A DNA stretch of 64,000 nt, taken from NCBI GenBank assembly GCA_013399895.1, contig VXBA01005600.1, positions 993,994-1,057,993 of the forward strand, given 5' to 3'. The notes below the pieces were generated by a model. That model had not been told where the DNA came from and made no database searches. It saw only the letters and a list, made by a program, of their open reading frames with translations. This document shows, one piece after another, positions 1 to 12,400 of this stretch (position 1 is its first letter; each line of letters starts with the position of its first letter). Position numbers and translations under genes: made by a program. The stretch comes from Serilophus lunatus (taxonomy: Eukaryota > Chordata > Aves > Passeriformes > Eurylaimidae).

Positions 1-1359
1 TCTTGGTTCTCCCATTCTTAGCTACATATGACCCATGTGTTTGGACAATAGATGTTTAGGAGCAATGCAGTGACTTCCAGATGGACATTCCAGGCTCTAT
101 GCACAGCAAGTCCATGAAGATCTCAACCCAGTCTCCCTTCTTCAGGCAGGTAGTTGTCCATCTGCAGTTCAGTTCTCTGGTGAAGAGCTCAGCAGAGGTG
201 CTGGTGTAGGCAGCTGCTAGTCCCTTGAAAAGCCTGCTATGAGAACCAAGGTCTTATGGTCTTGTTGTCTTGCAATTCCAGAGAGATCATTACTAAATAT
301 ATTTTGTTGTTCCTACACAGTTAAGGCAAATTTCTGCAAACATTCATTATGATCTTGTCATGAGAATGTGTGGCCCTTAACAGGTCTCTTTGAAAGCAAC
401 AGAAGTGTTTACAGGAGCATTCCCAGCATTTACAAGCTTTTTCCAAACTCAGTTTCTCGAACTGTAGGTATGTTTGGTGCAGAGATTGTGCCACAGTCTA
501 TTGGGAATCATGTGTGGCAAAAACTCAAGTGATTTGCTGCCTCAAGTAAGCAGTCTGTTCCTTAGGCTCCACCTAACCTTCCTGTTGTGTACTATTTCGC
601 TGATGTATTGGGTCATAATTGAAAGATGATTTAGTCTGCTAGGAGAATTGAGGGATTCACACAGCTCTCAAAATCTCTGTGGGAGTGTTGGGAACAAGTA
701 CTGTATATCTTTTTAATTTTGCATTGAAGAATTATTTAAGAGAGTTAAATTAAAATGGAGATTTTGGATATAGCACACACACAAACCTAAACGCAGAGTG
801 TGCACTCACAGACATGCATCAACAAAGGAAATAAATGTTTAGATTTTATTTTTTGTTTGCTATGACAATTACTGGAATGACTTGTTACTTTGGAAACAAG
901 ATTTTTTGTACTTGTTTCCTTGACTCTCTCTTTTTCCCTCTGCTGACTCCAAGGAAGGATGTTCCTGAGTTAGTATTTGTGACTGTTGAAGCAAAGCTGG
1001 GGTGGCATCTACTGAGAACAGCATGCAGTTCTTTTGTAAAAGAGATGTTGAATATCAGGTTTTTCTCTTCTAAAGAAGCTGACTAAAATTGAGCCTTCCT
1101 AATGGAATCTACAGACAACCAGAACAGTAACAATAGGAATTCATTTGATGCAATCTTGGCTTTCTAGGTGCTCTGACAAATATCCAGATGTTTAAAAAAA
1201 AATAATTCTGCTCTCAATGCAAGAATCAAAATCACTGAGTGGGAGAAGTGGAGTAACAAATCTAGCATGCTGTCTTTTGCCAAACAATTTATGCCTTTTG
1301 TAACTTGAATGTGTTGTGAAATGATCAGTGCTGGACACTGTCTCAATGGGACCCTCATT

Positions 1360-1455
1360 TAGACATAGTGCTTTAGTGGTGGACCTGTTAAGTCAACAGT
1401 TGGACTTGATGGTCTCAAGTGTCTTTTCCAACCAAACCTAGATGATTCTATGACT
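1360..1455 (+). mobile_element. CR1 LINE 3'-end fragment, sense orientation
   Basis: The stretch reads through the typical CR1 3' terminus: a TTTAGTGGTGGACCTG-like block, then TTGGACTTGATGGTCT, then TCTTTTCCAACC, ending near GATTCTATGACT. This order matches the sense strand of avian CR1 tails, which end in short ATTCTATG-type repeats. Only about 100 bp remain, the usual outcome of 5' truncation, and no reverse-transcriptase frame is attached. It supports a sauropsid, probably avian, source. Confidence 0.85.
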
Positions 1456-3941
1456 CTTATTGGTGAGAGCACCTCGTGTCCCATGGAAACTCATCACGTG
1501 GAGTTGAGATGTTTACCTATAGCATATCATGCCTTGATCTCTTGTGCACCAGCCCTGTTCCTTGAAATCCTGTCCTGCCTCAGTGTAGTAATGGAACACC
1601 ATTACTATCCCAGTGACCTGTGCAAGCAACCCAGCCCTTAAAACAAGCACTTTTGCACTCTTAATACATTTGAATTGAGAAAGGCAATCCTGACCTGACT
1701 TGCAGGTACAATTCTTTGGAAGTTTGGACACCGAGGGTTTTACACTTAGATATGTAACTTGCAAAGTTCATTATGCTGTCCCTGCTTCCCCTCCTTCCTC
1801 TCCTTCCCCACCTCCTCCAGGGTAGTTTTTACACAGTTCCCATTTCTTTCTCATTTAGATATTTGCAACAGCCAGTATTCTTTATCCTCAGACCAGCTAT
1901 TACATGTCATCCTGAGTCATGAAAGGGCAGGGATCACTGCCCAGTCATGTTAAGGGGGGAGGCATGGGTGGTCAGAGATATTGTGAAGGCATCCAAACTA
2001 TCTATGGCACCTCCTCTGTTATCACTCTCCAAAGTGCTTTTTTTGAAATTTTTTTTTTTTTAGCAACACAGAATGAACCTTAACTTTTGAAAGTTCATAC
2101 TTGTCATGAAACATTTTAAGGCATTCTGAGTGGTGAGTGAGTCATGCCAAGTAAGATGATGGAAATTGCTCGTAGTGGCTGCCAAAAGCCAGTAGGGTGC
2201 AGGCTCTAGTGCGGCCTGGTGCCTAGGAAAAGGCAGTTTCTTTTGAAAATTTGTTTTCTTCAATTTAGATATTGAAAGACAAAGGGTTGTTTTCCTGTCT
2301 CTTCTCAGAAAAGTTTGATTCCTAACATTTGTAGAGAAATGTCTTTCATAACAGGCTGCACCCAAATTAGTCTTCTGTTGTTAAAGTTGACATATCCTTT
2401 TGGTAGTATTGTTCCCTGCCCCTTCTTTCATGGTTGTACTCAGCTCAGGGTTTTTTTTTCCTTTTCCCTGCAGCTCCTCTGGCCTCACTGTAGCTATTCT
2501 GTATGGGTTAGACTCAGTGAAATCTATGTGCTTCTCAGGGTTTGCCCAGCAAGGATATGCTTCTGGCAGCCAGCTTTGGTTCTTGAAAGTGGCAAGGTTA
2601 AGAAGGTGCAATAAAACAAGCCTATAGAGAAGCACTTTGCTGAATCAGGGTTATCAGAGAGTTTTGCTGCCTCAGCCTTCTTCAGGCTCGTCATTGCTCA
2701 CAGCTTCATTTACATTGTTGAACCGGTTTATTGGGTACTTGCCTGGATGGGTTTCTGAATTTTGCTTGTTTTCCAGCTGTGTTGGAGGCAAGAGTTTGAG
2801 GGTAAGATTAACCAACTCCTTTTCCCCAAATATGTGAAGCCCTTGAAATCCTGTGCTTTACAGCTGTAGCCTGTGCTTTAGGGCAACAACATATGTATTT
2901 GTTGTGTGGCTAGTTCCTTGCCTACTGGTGAGGAAAGACACAGGAGATTCAAGCCCTTGGCAGGTTTGTGTAGGGTTTGGGACTGCCAGAACACAAGGAA
3001 CTTTGCAGTCATGCAGCCTCTGCTTTTCTGTAGAGGTAGCAAGTAGATGCACAGCAGAAGGGCACTGACAGCCAAGGAGGTTCATGGGGCTGAGAGGTTC
3101 AGGATTGTTCTAGTGGTCTGGGGCAGCAGGGCCTCTATGGAGCACTGGTCCTTGCTTTCTAACCTGATATAGAAGTCCCCTTTGCAAATGAAAAGGATAC
3201 TCACGGCTGCCTCAGGCCAGGAAACACAATAGCCATTGGACCCTTTTCACCTCCAAATGCAAAGGACTCGTCAGTGGCAACAAAGGGCAGCCGTAAGATG
3301 GATTTCGTGTCAACAGAACTGGGAGAACCCATTTTAATTAAAGGACAGCAATGACTCTTGAAGAGTGAAGGTGAGGGGGTGTGTCTGTTTAAAAACCTGA
3401 TGCGGTACAGTGCAATGAGATGTTTTGAAAAGCTTGGTAAGGGCATGAGTTTGACCTATTTCTGTGTATAAGCAAATACGTTTTACCTTACAGCAAATGT
3501 ATTTCAGGAAAGCTTACCGGCCATGTATCTAATCTAATGATTTTAATATTGCTTGGTATGTATTCATTTTTCATTGGTACTTTATGTTTGATGAATTGTT
3601 TCACAATACTATAAGCTTCTGGAATTTGTCCCACAAATTTAATGGATTATCATATGCTTATTAGTATAATGTCATGTCCAGTTTTTTTCCTGAGTTAAGG
3701 GATGTTGTGTTCCCTTTCCTGAACCAACACTGGGGTTTTGCTGGCATTGTTAGTGGTAAGCAAAGAGATACCAATCTTCCTTTTGTAGGAGTGCCAGGCC
3801 CTGCTGTAGATGCTGCAGGTACTGGTTTTGGCACTGTATCTGGAAATAATGTTGCTTTATGCTCGAAACTTCTGAGTCTTCTGGGTTTTTTTTTGTTCTT
3901 GTAATATCAGCATCCTTTTGGTCAACATGTCAAAATATGGA

Positions 3942-3957
3942 GATATATATATATATG
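3942..3957. repeat. AT dinucleotide microsatellite
   Basis: An uninterrupted alternation of A and T follows AGAT and ends at TGTAT. It is a short simple repeat in intergenic DNA. Confidence 0.8.
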
Positions 3958-4112
3958 TATTTAGGCAGGTGACAGGGTGCTGTGTACTTAAAATGCACAT
4001 ATCCTACCCACAGCCTGTGTTTTACCACCAATGCCTGAGGTCAGTAGTCTGGCCTTTTCAGGAGTTCAAAATTTAGAAACAATGGCATCCAGATTTCCTG
4101 CACACCTTGGTC

Positions 4113-4180
4113 TATTTTGTTTTGGTGGTTTGTTTATTGGTTTGGGTGGGGTTTTTTGGGTTGCGTTTTTTTGGTAGTAT
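4113..4180 (+). repeat. G/T-rich low-complexity tract
   Basis: Nearly all bases are G or T, in runs such as TTTGGTGGTTTG and GGGTGGGGTTTTTTGGG. There is no tidy repeat unit. It is the strand complement in style of the A/C-rich tract beside the promoter. Confidence 0.7.
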
Positions 4181-5486
4181 TTGCATTTCTATGACCTGTT
4201 TAAATCACAAGCTTCATGTCTGGAGAACTCCATTCTCACCCAATGCATAGGTAGATACAAATGGATCTTCTAGTTTAAAAATGCTCATGGACAGCCTAAA
4301 TACAGTTTGGAATTATGATCACCTGTTTTTAAGGATAGCTCAGGAGTGCATTTCTGAGCTCATGGATGCAGTGAAAGCCCTCTGATTCAGCAGAATGTTG
4401 TTACATCACTTTGAGCAGCCCTGAGCAAGTCTAGTCCTAGTGTCCAAGTCCCTCAGCCCTTTCCTGCTTCAATTCCTGATACTGTTTCTCCTCTTTCAGT
4501 AGCTGGCAGGATCTTGATATTCCCTGCCTTTTCTATGTGATTTTTTTGCACAAAGGTTTCGAATGCTTTGATTATTGATTTTACCTAAAAGCTCTTCTCA
4601 GGAGAGATGTGTAGCATGAGGTTATGATGACTTTGTTAATCTTTTTGAACAGTTCCCACTAATCCACTTTTTAATTCACTGTTCAACCAAATTCAGCATG
4701 ACACAAATCGGTGGAAGAGACCATTAAACAAAAAAATACTATAAAGATTTAGATGGTTTAAGTAAAGTTCAGGTATTGACTGAGAGAGGCAGTATTTCTC
4801 ATAGTGCTTGCCTTTACCATCCCCTTGGTTTTTATGCTACAGTTTTATTTGGCCAAACTTTTGATTTACCTGCAGGTTAGCAGTCTCTTCAGGGCCTCAG
4901 CAGTGGTTTCTGCTGCGTCCTTTGAAGAAACTGATGGTAGGCAACCCTTGCCTGGCAGTGTGAAGTGAGGTTAAGTTTTCTTTTACTGTCAGAAAGGTTG
5001 CAAGATAAATGCTGAAATACAAAGGTTGAATAATGACATGGAGGATTGTTTCCTTCTGCCTGCTTTGCTCTCGGTCCTCAGTCTCTTGGAAAGCCTCTGT
5101 GCTTCCAGCCCAGGTGTCTTGCCTTGGCACAGCCTGGTGGTAATACCTTGGATCAATAAAGAAGTACTTGAGCAAGTGCTTTTCAAGGGGGACAGGAAGA
5201 AAACTGCTAGAAACTTTGGATGAAAGCAAGCTAAATTTTTTCCTGGAGAAAGCTCAGGTGTTGTGGCAAGTCTATTGAGTATATTTTTTTCGTTATCTTT
5301 TGTTCTGCCCAAAAGAGCTGACATGAATTTTATTTAATCTTCAGGGTGATAACTTATATGGGGATCTCCAGTCTGGATTAAGAGAAGAATCAGGTATAAA
5401 CTCTTCTCCTGGTATCTGCTGAGTACTTTGACTTTAGTTTTGCTTTAAACCAGAAAATTAGGAGGAATGTAATGTTGTTCGAGTGT

Positions 5487-5526
5487 TAGTAGAAATCTAA
5501 AACCTTAGTTAGTAGAAATCTAAAAG
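5487..5526. repeat. Local tandem duplication, 23-bp period
   Basis: The 17-mer TTAGTAGAAATCTAAAA occurs at 5487-5503 and again at 5510-5526. This indicates a small recent duplication upstream of the promoter. No function is implied. Confidence 0.8.
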
Positions 5527-5916
5527 TTGAGCCTGCTGAATACTTAATTCCTGGTTAAAAGGAGTTACGGGAGCAGTTTGTTTTTATAATTGTGCCAAGA
5601 AACACCCAGAGTGAAGGACAGGTATTGCTGCTTTCAGAGGGAATCTACAAACCGTGGTCAGGACCAAAGCCCAGGAAAAATTGCATACCAAACTTCACAT
5701 ACGCATATAAATGCACAACAAACCTTTTCCCCAAGGTTTCCTAGCCTGCAATTCGAAGTGTGGCCACCTGTAAGTTCAGTAGCATGCTCAGGTTTTCCTT
5801 TGCTTACACCTGTGTGGACACAGGGGGTTCGTGCTTGCAGCTGGGTCCTGTGTTTGCTTTGAAAATTTTGAAAACATTGGGAAACTGATGATTTTGAGCC
5901 GTTTTCTTTTGTTTCC

Positions 5917-6072
5917 CTAAACCCGAAAACCTCCCGAAACAATAAGCAACAAACCCAAACAAATAACAAACAACCCCTCCCCCTCAAAAAAACAACCAAC
6001 CAAACAAAAAACCAAAAACGAACCTCACAAAACCTGAAAACAAACCCACCACAAAACCCCACAAACGATCCC
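5917..6072. repeat. A/C-rich strand-asymmetric tract next to the CpG island
   Basis: About 150 bp are almost only A and C on the + strand, with very few G or T, made of irregular mixtures like CAACCAACCAAAC and AACAAACCCACC. It ends abruptly where the G+C-rich CpG island begins. A minus-strand frame remains open through it only because this composition avoids stop codons on that strand. Confidence 0.8.
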
Positions 6073-6284
6073 CTTAGAGCCCCCGGGCTGTGGCAGAGGG
6101 CAGGCAGCCGGTGCGCGGAGCAGCATCCGCGCCTCCAGCCCTCTCCCTCCCGCTCCCCCGCGCTCCCACCAGGCAGCGGCCCCGGGCAGNCCCGGGCCGG
6201 CCCCGAGCGATCCCGCCGGGCCGGGAGGGCCCCCCTCGCTCCCTCCCTCTCTCCTCGGCGGCCGGGGGAGGGCCGGGCGCCCGG

Positions 6285-6449
6285 ATGTCGATCAAAATGA
6301 GCGAGCCCCAGCCCAGCGCCGGCCGCCCGGGCGGGGGGAACCGCGGCGCGGGGGCACCGGGCACCGCCGGGGAGGCGGCCGGCACATGGAACAGGAGGGG
6401 TTGGCAGCGGGCTAGAGCCGGGGCAGCCGCGGAGAGAGCTCATGGATAG
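6285..6449 (+). other. Candidate upstream ORF 1 in the AFF1 leader
   Basis: An ATG at 6285 opens a 54-codon frame rich in Gly, Ala, Arg and Pro that stops at 6449, 27 nt before the AFF1 ATG. A second in-frame ATG at 6297 has A at -3 and so a better initiation context than the first. It is relevant only if transcription starts upstream of 6285. The composition is what any GC-rich frame would give, so a functional peptide is unlikely; any role would be in translation control. Confidence 0.4.
6386..6415 (+). other. Candidate upstream ORF 2
   Basis: ATG at 6386 gives nine codons ending at TAG 6413-6415, within the CpG island leader. It is a minimal ORF that leaves 60 nt for reinitiation before the AFF1 start. 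Confidence 0.35.
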
Positions 6450-6468
6450 AGGACGGCTGGCAGGATAA
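6442..6468 (+). other. Candidate upstream ORF 3
   Basis: ATG at 6442, in the context CTCATGG with G at +4, gives eight codons ending in TAA at 6466-6468. The stop is only 7 nt before the AFF1 ATG, so a ribosome that used it would have little distance to reinitiate. Confidence 0.4.
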
Positions 6469-6475
6469 CCTCACG

Positions 6476-6492
6476 ATGGCTGCCCAGTCGAG
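6476..6492 (+). CDS. AFF1: AFF1 coding exon 1 (start codon, residues 1-5)
   Basis: ATG at 6476 has A at -3 and G at +4, a strong Kozak context. It encodes MAAQS and ends with AG before the donor GTACGG, leaving phase 2. The next exon supplies the third base of the Ser codon. MAAQSS is the N terminus of one human AFF1 isoform, which fixes this start. The coding part is only 17 nt, so it is recognisable only by similarity and splice phase. It lies in the CpG island. Confidence 0.88.
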
Positions 6493-9400
6493 GTACGGCG
6501 TTAAATAACTTGGGTCGCGATCGGTGCATCTCATTGAGGGCTGCTCGCAGCCCCGCGGTGCTGGGGATGCCCTGGCTCTTGCTCGGGCACGGTTTGCTGT
6601 TGATTTTTTACTTTGCCCGTGTATTTTGTTCACCGAAGTGCCCTCTCCCTCTTTTCAGAGTCAACTTTCTCCCAGCAGGAAAAACAAAAGTCTTAATCGC
6701 TCCCCGGCTAACCCCTCCCGGTCCAACAAGTTAAAAGCTCTTTCAAACTGATTTTCCTGTCCCCCGTGGACTGGTCTGTTATTTGTTAGTTTGTTTTCCC
6801 CTGTAACCAGCCTAGCGTGAACAGGTTTCTGTCATTGCTTGCAGCAGTGTCCTAAGAGGTGGTAAATGATTTTTTTTTTGCCTTTGGTTGGGTTGGAGAG
6901 CTGGCTCCCTGCAATGGAAGCAGGTCGTGCCTGCTGCTGTGCCAATCCGCTGGATAGGTGCGAGCGTCGGAAATGGTTACAAAGAGGAGTATGAAGAAGA
7001 GTTACGTAGTTGCTGTCAGGGAGGAAAATTCATGCAAAAATACCAGTCTTGGTTAAATTATCTTTCAGCTGTGGTTTTGAAGAAGCAACATGTTGCCTGC
7101 TCTGGAGGGGTGGGGGTGGGGGGAGTGTCCTGTCTAAAGTAAATTTCACACTCAGTATGGGGGAGGTGGCTTTTGTTAAGCAGAAGTACTTGATGGAGCA
7201 GTGCTATTTAGGGTACATGTTAAATGCCTTTTAGCGTTTACGATGCTTTAATGGACATTTCAGAGATGCCAGAAAGAGAAATTTCTTTTTGCTCTTTAGT
7301 CCTATACCAAATAGTCACCCTGCTCCCCTTTCCTGTAGGCAGGGGGGAAAAAATAATTAAAATCGGTGGCATATCCTACACAGAAGTTTGGCGCTTGCAG
7401 TGTATTTTCGTAGTGGTGCTTTTCTGCAGGTTTGAAGCCAAGAGCTGGCTTTAAATTACATACTAGAGAAAGACAGAGCCCTGAGGTTTGGGGAGGAAGG
7501 AGGGGAAGATTGATTGCTTGGTTAACAGCTGAGCTCTTCTCTAGCTTCGACTGCCTGCTCTCCCTACATGTGAGGAGACTTGGAGTACTTGGCGTAAGGG
7601 GCAACTTGACAAAACGGTAAAGGTTCGGTGTTTAGTATAATTTTTTCCTTTGTATGATCACCTACCCACATGATTTACTGGCCTGCATTATCAGCGTTGC
7701 TGTAATAGGCTGGCATGCTAAGAGAGGATGCAGCATAAGTTGTAGGGATGCTGGCTGGCCCTGGAGCTTGGCTCGACTCCAAGGCCAGGGACACAATGTC
7801 TCAGAGGTCACACAACCATTTTCCTGGGTGGCAGGAGGACATGTGGGAGCCACGTCCCAGCAGTAGCCCCCAGCTTCGGTCAACTGGCCAAGAAAGGGCA
7901 AGTCTGGCACTGGGATCAATGAACCACATCCGCCCGTAAGGTGAACGGTGCAGAGAATAAAGTTACATTGAGTGCTTCAAACTGAAGTGAGGAAAACAGG
8001 CCAAAGTCTGGGACTGTGAGGCTGAGTAGTACAGGGTAGGTGAAAGGACAGTGCCCAACGCCTACCATTTGAGGTGGGCATGGGGACAAGACATGCACCT
8101 GCCCTTCTGTACCCTCCTTTCTTGTCTATCATGAGCATTGGCTTTTGTCAGGATGTTGTGAGGAGTTCAAGCTGTAGAACTGCATCGGAGCATTTCAGCA
8201 TAGTAAGAAGGTTACTCTGTGTGCCTGATGATCAGTGTTAAAGTAAAAAAGATCGTTGCTCGTTTTAAGACGTTTAAAGAGAGTCAGAGTGAATATGAAC
8301 AGCAGAAATGAGTCTGCAGGAGAGAGGTAGCATTTGCCAGAAAACCTTATGGTTGTGGCATTTTTCTTTCGGTGGCACAGGTCTACAGGGGCATCCATCT
8401 CATTTTAAAAAATTTGGGCTTTGTGGGTGCCTAGAAGCTTTTATTCAACAGTGAAGGATGAATTCATATTCACAAAAAACAATCAGAGCTCTACTGTGTG
8501 GGACTGAGAGGCCTCCAGAGTTCATTTGCCAAAATATGTTAGGGCATCTACTCTGCAAGGTAACTGACGAAGATGTGGGTGAGCTTTTTCTCTTCCTTTC
8601 CCCCTTGTGAAAAAATAGAAACGACAAACAAAATGCAACCAATTTCTGCAAGCTCAGTACATCACTGACGAGGTGGTACGATACCAAGTGTTTTGTGCAC
8701 TGCACTATACAAGGCCTTTGGGCACTCCTCTGCTCGTGTGTGCTGTTTCTCACATGCTGTATGTTTCAGCTGGTGAAAGTGATGTGACATAGGGGAGAAC
8801 ACTTGTTTGGAAACCAGAAAATCCAGCATCCTTTCTTCAGCTTCAGTGCTGTGATGCTGCGTGGTTCACTTAGCATTTGGGTTTCAGTGTTTTGAAGGGT
8901 GGGAAGGGTAAGGAAAACAGGGTGATTAAACATGCCTGTTGCCTCTCTTCAGCATTTTAAAAACAGCAATAGTGATGACTGAGAAGCTGATATACTAATG
9001 GGAGCCATAACGTTTGTTAAAATAATATTCTTAAGAAGGGTGGTGAGTTGGATATGGTTTGGTTTCAGCTGTTTGAGAATGATCAGCTTCTGCCAACAGC
9101 TGCTGTAAATAGCTTACATCTGGAACTGGTAGGTGGAGAAACTAGTGTTAGTGTGGTTTTGTGTATAATATAGGTTCATTTTTATTTTTTTTTAAGTTGC
9201 TCACTGAGCTGTAGGTTTGCAGCTGTAGCTTTTTATGCTCTTGCTTCTGGAATGCACGAATGATCTGATGCCTGTAATGTCCCCAGGCAACAGAGCTTGT
9301 ATCAGGTTTTTTATGGCATATTCAGGAACGTGCGAGCAGGAGCAGAAGCAGAATTGATCTGAATGAGGACAAGTTTATTTCCTTGTTGAGTGTGCTGTGT

Positions 9401-12400
9401 GATATTCAGCATGTGCTGTTTGGGCCCTCAGGGGTACAGCAGGACCCATAGGAGGTGGGTGGGATAAGTGCAGGTGCCAGCCTATTATCAGTGATTGAGG
9501 AGTGAGGATGTGGCTCCTTAAGGGAATGATGGAGCCCATCTCTTTTCTGCTTCCTTCTTCATTGAAATATCTGCTCTACTGCAGCAATTGCAAACTGAAA
9601 ATCTTTGGATGAATAGCAGGTTTTTTTAATATGTAGGCTGCTTTTCTCAGGCTGGTTTGGATCATTTTAAATTATCTGTGGACCCAGGAGGTTACACTTA
9701 TTTACAGTTGATGGATAAACAAATTGCTTCGTCATTTTGGATGCTAAGAATTTCCAGTGGTCATATAACTTGCCTTTTAGTGTAGTTGTGATTTTGTAAT
9801 ATTTGCACATAGGTGAATACAGTAACACCGTCAGAGCAACTTGAAATCTGAGTGTTATGCTGTCATCCATCCCTGCTGGGCTCGCCTCGCTCTTTCCCCT
9901 GAGTCAGCCCAGCAGGGAAGGGCAATGATGGACAGCAGGCAGGAAAGCCCCGTGTTTCCCCCTCCTAAAGCAAAGTCGTAACAGCTGATCCCAGAAGAGT
10001 CTTGAAATGTGGCTGTACCACTCATTTTGGCAGAAAAAGATGACGCTGTGCAGCAGTAAAATGTGGCCTTATCTATATTTAAGACATGGCAAATTCTGAA
10101 GGGCATAGCACTGAGGCTTTTCCCTGAGGAGAAGCTACATTGAATGATGCAGCTTAAGTTTATTTTGTGTAATTTCATAGCTTCCCAGACCAGATCTAAA
10201 GAGACATTTCATAACTTGTTTGTTTCGTGGGTCCTGTCGATACGGGCAAATGCCAATATTGGTGATGCTGCACTCCAGTCAGCTGAGGTAGGTCAAGAAG
10301 GACTGAAACAATGTCTTGTTGGAGTTTACCTGTCTATTGAAAGCTAGAACATCTCATGAAACCCTGTTGATTGCTTGTACGTTGCTACTAGCCCTGCCTG
10401 TAGAAATACAACCCTGGTTTCTCCAGAACCACATGCTCAGCTGATCCGTGGCATGTTTTGTGGACTGCTGAGGATTTTCAGTTCACTGTTCCTTACTGCC
10501 TGGATTTTCTGAGTCTGGAGTCTGTTGATTCAGGCCAGGCCTGCATCTGAAACTCCCCCAGACAGAAGAAAGAGATGCTCACAGGGAAGTGGATTTTTCA
10601 GACAGATTTGTTGGTGTTTTGGTTCTTTTTGCATTGAGCATTCCAATTTGTAATAGGCCGTTGAAAACTTTGAAATCCAATTATTGTGGCATACTTGAGC
10701 TGGTATACAAGAGAATGTTTCCTTAGGTCATGTAATTTTCCTGTGTCAGAGAGAGGCTTTTTCTCACTGCTTTTTATGAGAAAATCATTTGCTAGTGCAA
10801 CTGCAAGATGCAGCATCAATAACGGGAAACAAGCTTCTAATGAATTGCATAAATTCTCAGCACTTTTCTGCTGAGTGGAGTCAGAGCAAATGACAATGTG
10901 AAGCTTTTAAATGCATTTAAAATATAATAGAAAAGGTATCTTCTTAAAGTACATAGGAGTGCTACAAAGACATTCTCCATGAAGTGTAGGGCAGTGAGGT
11001 AGAGTTCCCTACTGAGTGCACAGAATTCTCCTCTGCTGAAGGCCTGAACCTCCAAAGAAAAAAAGTAAAGGGGGGGAAAGTGCTTATCCTGTTCAGTCTG
11101 GAACACAGTGTGAACATTCTTTTTTCCCTGTGGTATCTTATAGTGAAAAAGTACTGGCTACGTTATGTTGTTTTGCAAATTTGGCTGCAGCAGTTCATCT
11201 GTGTCCCTGATGAAAGTGAGAAGACAAGTGGCTGGGGCAGATACCGGGTAGCGTTCCAAAATAAGGTGTTAGCATCGGTAGATTAAGACAGAGCTGTATA
11301 TCTCCAGCAGAATGCTTTTATAGGGAACAGACAAGAGCTACTGCATTGCTATGAGCAGATTTTTCACGGTTGCATATCCACGGACGATTTGGGGAAGAGC
11401 AAGTCGAATTCTAGATCAATACAGAATCGAGCAGCTGTGGAAGGTGGTGAGGGTTAGAATCCTTCCTGCCCATCTTCCTTCTCGACTGTGGTAGCTGTGG
11501 TGTGCAGAGCCAGCCCCCAGCTCTCTTGAATGCTGTCGAGCAGAAATCGTTGATCACTTTGTTTAACTGCATAGCTTTTAAAAAGCACATTCTTGGTGCC
11601 TTATTCTTGTAGGGGAAGGGGGAGGCGACAGACAGCAAGAAAAAGCAGTTTGTGGGCACAAAATTGCGTTTGAGAAGGTGCTCTGCTCCTCTTAATGCTT
11701 CAGCATTGTGAAGATGAGGTGTCTAGGAAGGTTTAATTAGGTAAGCTTCACCACAAATGCCATATGCTTCATGAAGATGTTTGTCTTCTGGATTAGTTTA
11801 AGCTTAGGTATTCTTCAGTGCATAGAATTGTCATTTTCAGTTGTGCCAAGTGTTTATTGTACTAGTAACCTAAAGTTTCCTTTACTGTTGTTTTTACAAA
11901 GCTGCTGTTGGGTTAAGAGAAAATAATGTCCCTGATTTAATTTTTAGAGAAAGTTCAACAAGCAAATTGTTAATGTTTAACTTCAGAGGCAACAGTAAAA
12001 CTCATTTTCAGGACTACAAGAACTGTAAGTTTCCTTTTGTGGGGAAAAAAAAAGGCAATAAACACTCACCAAAAGTAACAAACAACAAAAAATGCCCCTA
12101 CCCCCGATTCACCAAAACCTAAGCAGTAACCCTTTTTAAAAAGGAACAAAAGAGGAAACTGGAGCATTTTTATTCTGGAGTATTTTTATTCTACACATCT
12201 TTCCTTAGTGCCATATACTGTGTAATCTATAAGCAGCAAATGATGTATTCAGCAGTGTATGATCAGCTCCTTCATGACACAGTAGTGTTTAACAGCTGGT
12301 GTGTGTATGTGAGGTATGTGAGGGAGCATTAGTGCAATGCCTCTTCCCCGAGCTGAGTTACGGGCATTGCAGTTTGAAATATGGGTATCTGCTAGTATCT

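Larger units (their letters stand above)
1..5916. other. Intergenic DNA upstream of AFF1
   Basis: I find no convincing coding exon here. Open frames are short, lack recognisable domains and have no supporting splice context. Visible content is one CR1 tail (1360-1455), a short AT dinucleotide run (3942-3957), a G/T-rich low-complexity stretch (4113-4180), poly-T near 2040-2063, and a 23-bp-period local duplication (5487-5526). In human, AFF1 has an alternative upstream first exon giving a different N terminus. I could not recognise its counterpart here, but a very short first exon could be missed by eye. Confidence 0.6.
6066..6475 (+). promoter_or_regulatory. AFF1: CpG-island promoter and 5' leader of AFF1
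   Basis: From about 6066 to 6560 the sequence becomes strikingly G+C- and CpG-rich, unlike the AT-rich flanks, and the island covers the predicted AFF1 start codon at 6476. GGGCGGGG-type Sp1-like boxes are present (around 6329-6340) and I see no clear TATA box, which fits a TATA-less CpG promoter. The transcription start cannot be placed from sequence alone; it probably lies in 6100-6400. One ambiguous base (n) at 6190 sits in the GC-rich core. Several upstream ATGs precede the main start. Confidence 0.8.

Noticed and set aside
5658..6443. Minus-strand open frame of 261 codons over the promoter
   Set aside because: It crosses the A/C-rich tract and the CpG island, where base composition prevents stop codons. 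The protein is low complexity (Gly/Arg/Pro, then Phe/Val/Trp), contains the ambiguous base and has no recognisable domain.
7107..7123. G-rich run with G-quadruplex look in intron 1
   Set aside because: Only three separate G-runs are present, so a stable intramolecular quadruplex is uncertain. Noted within intron 1 only.
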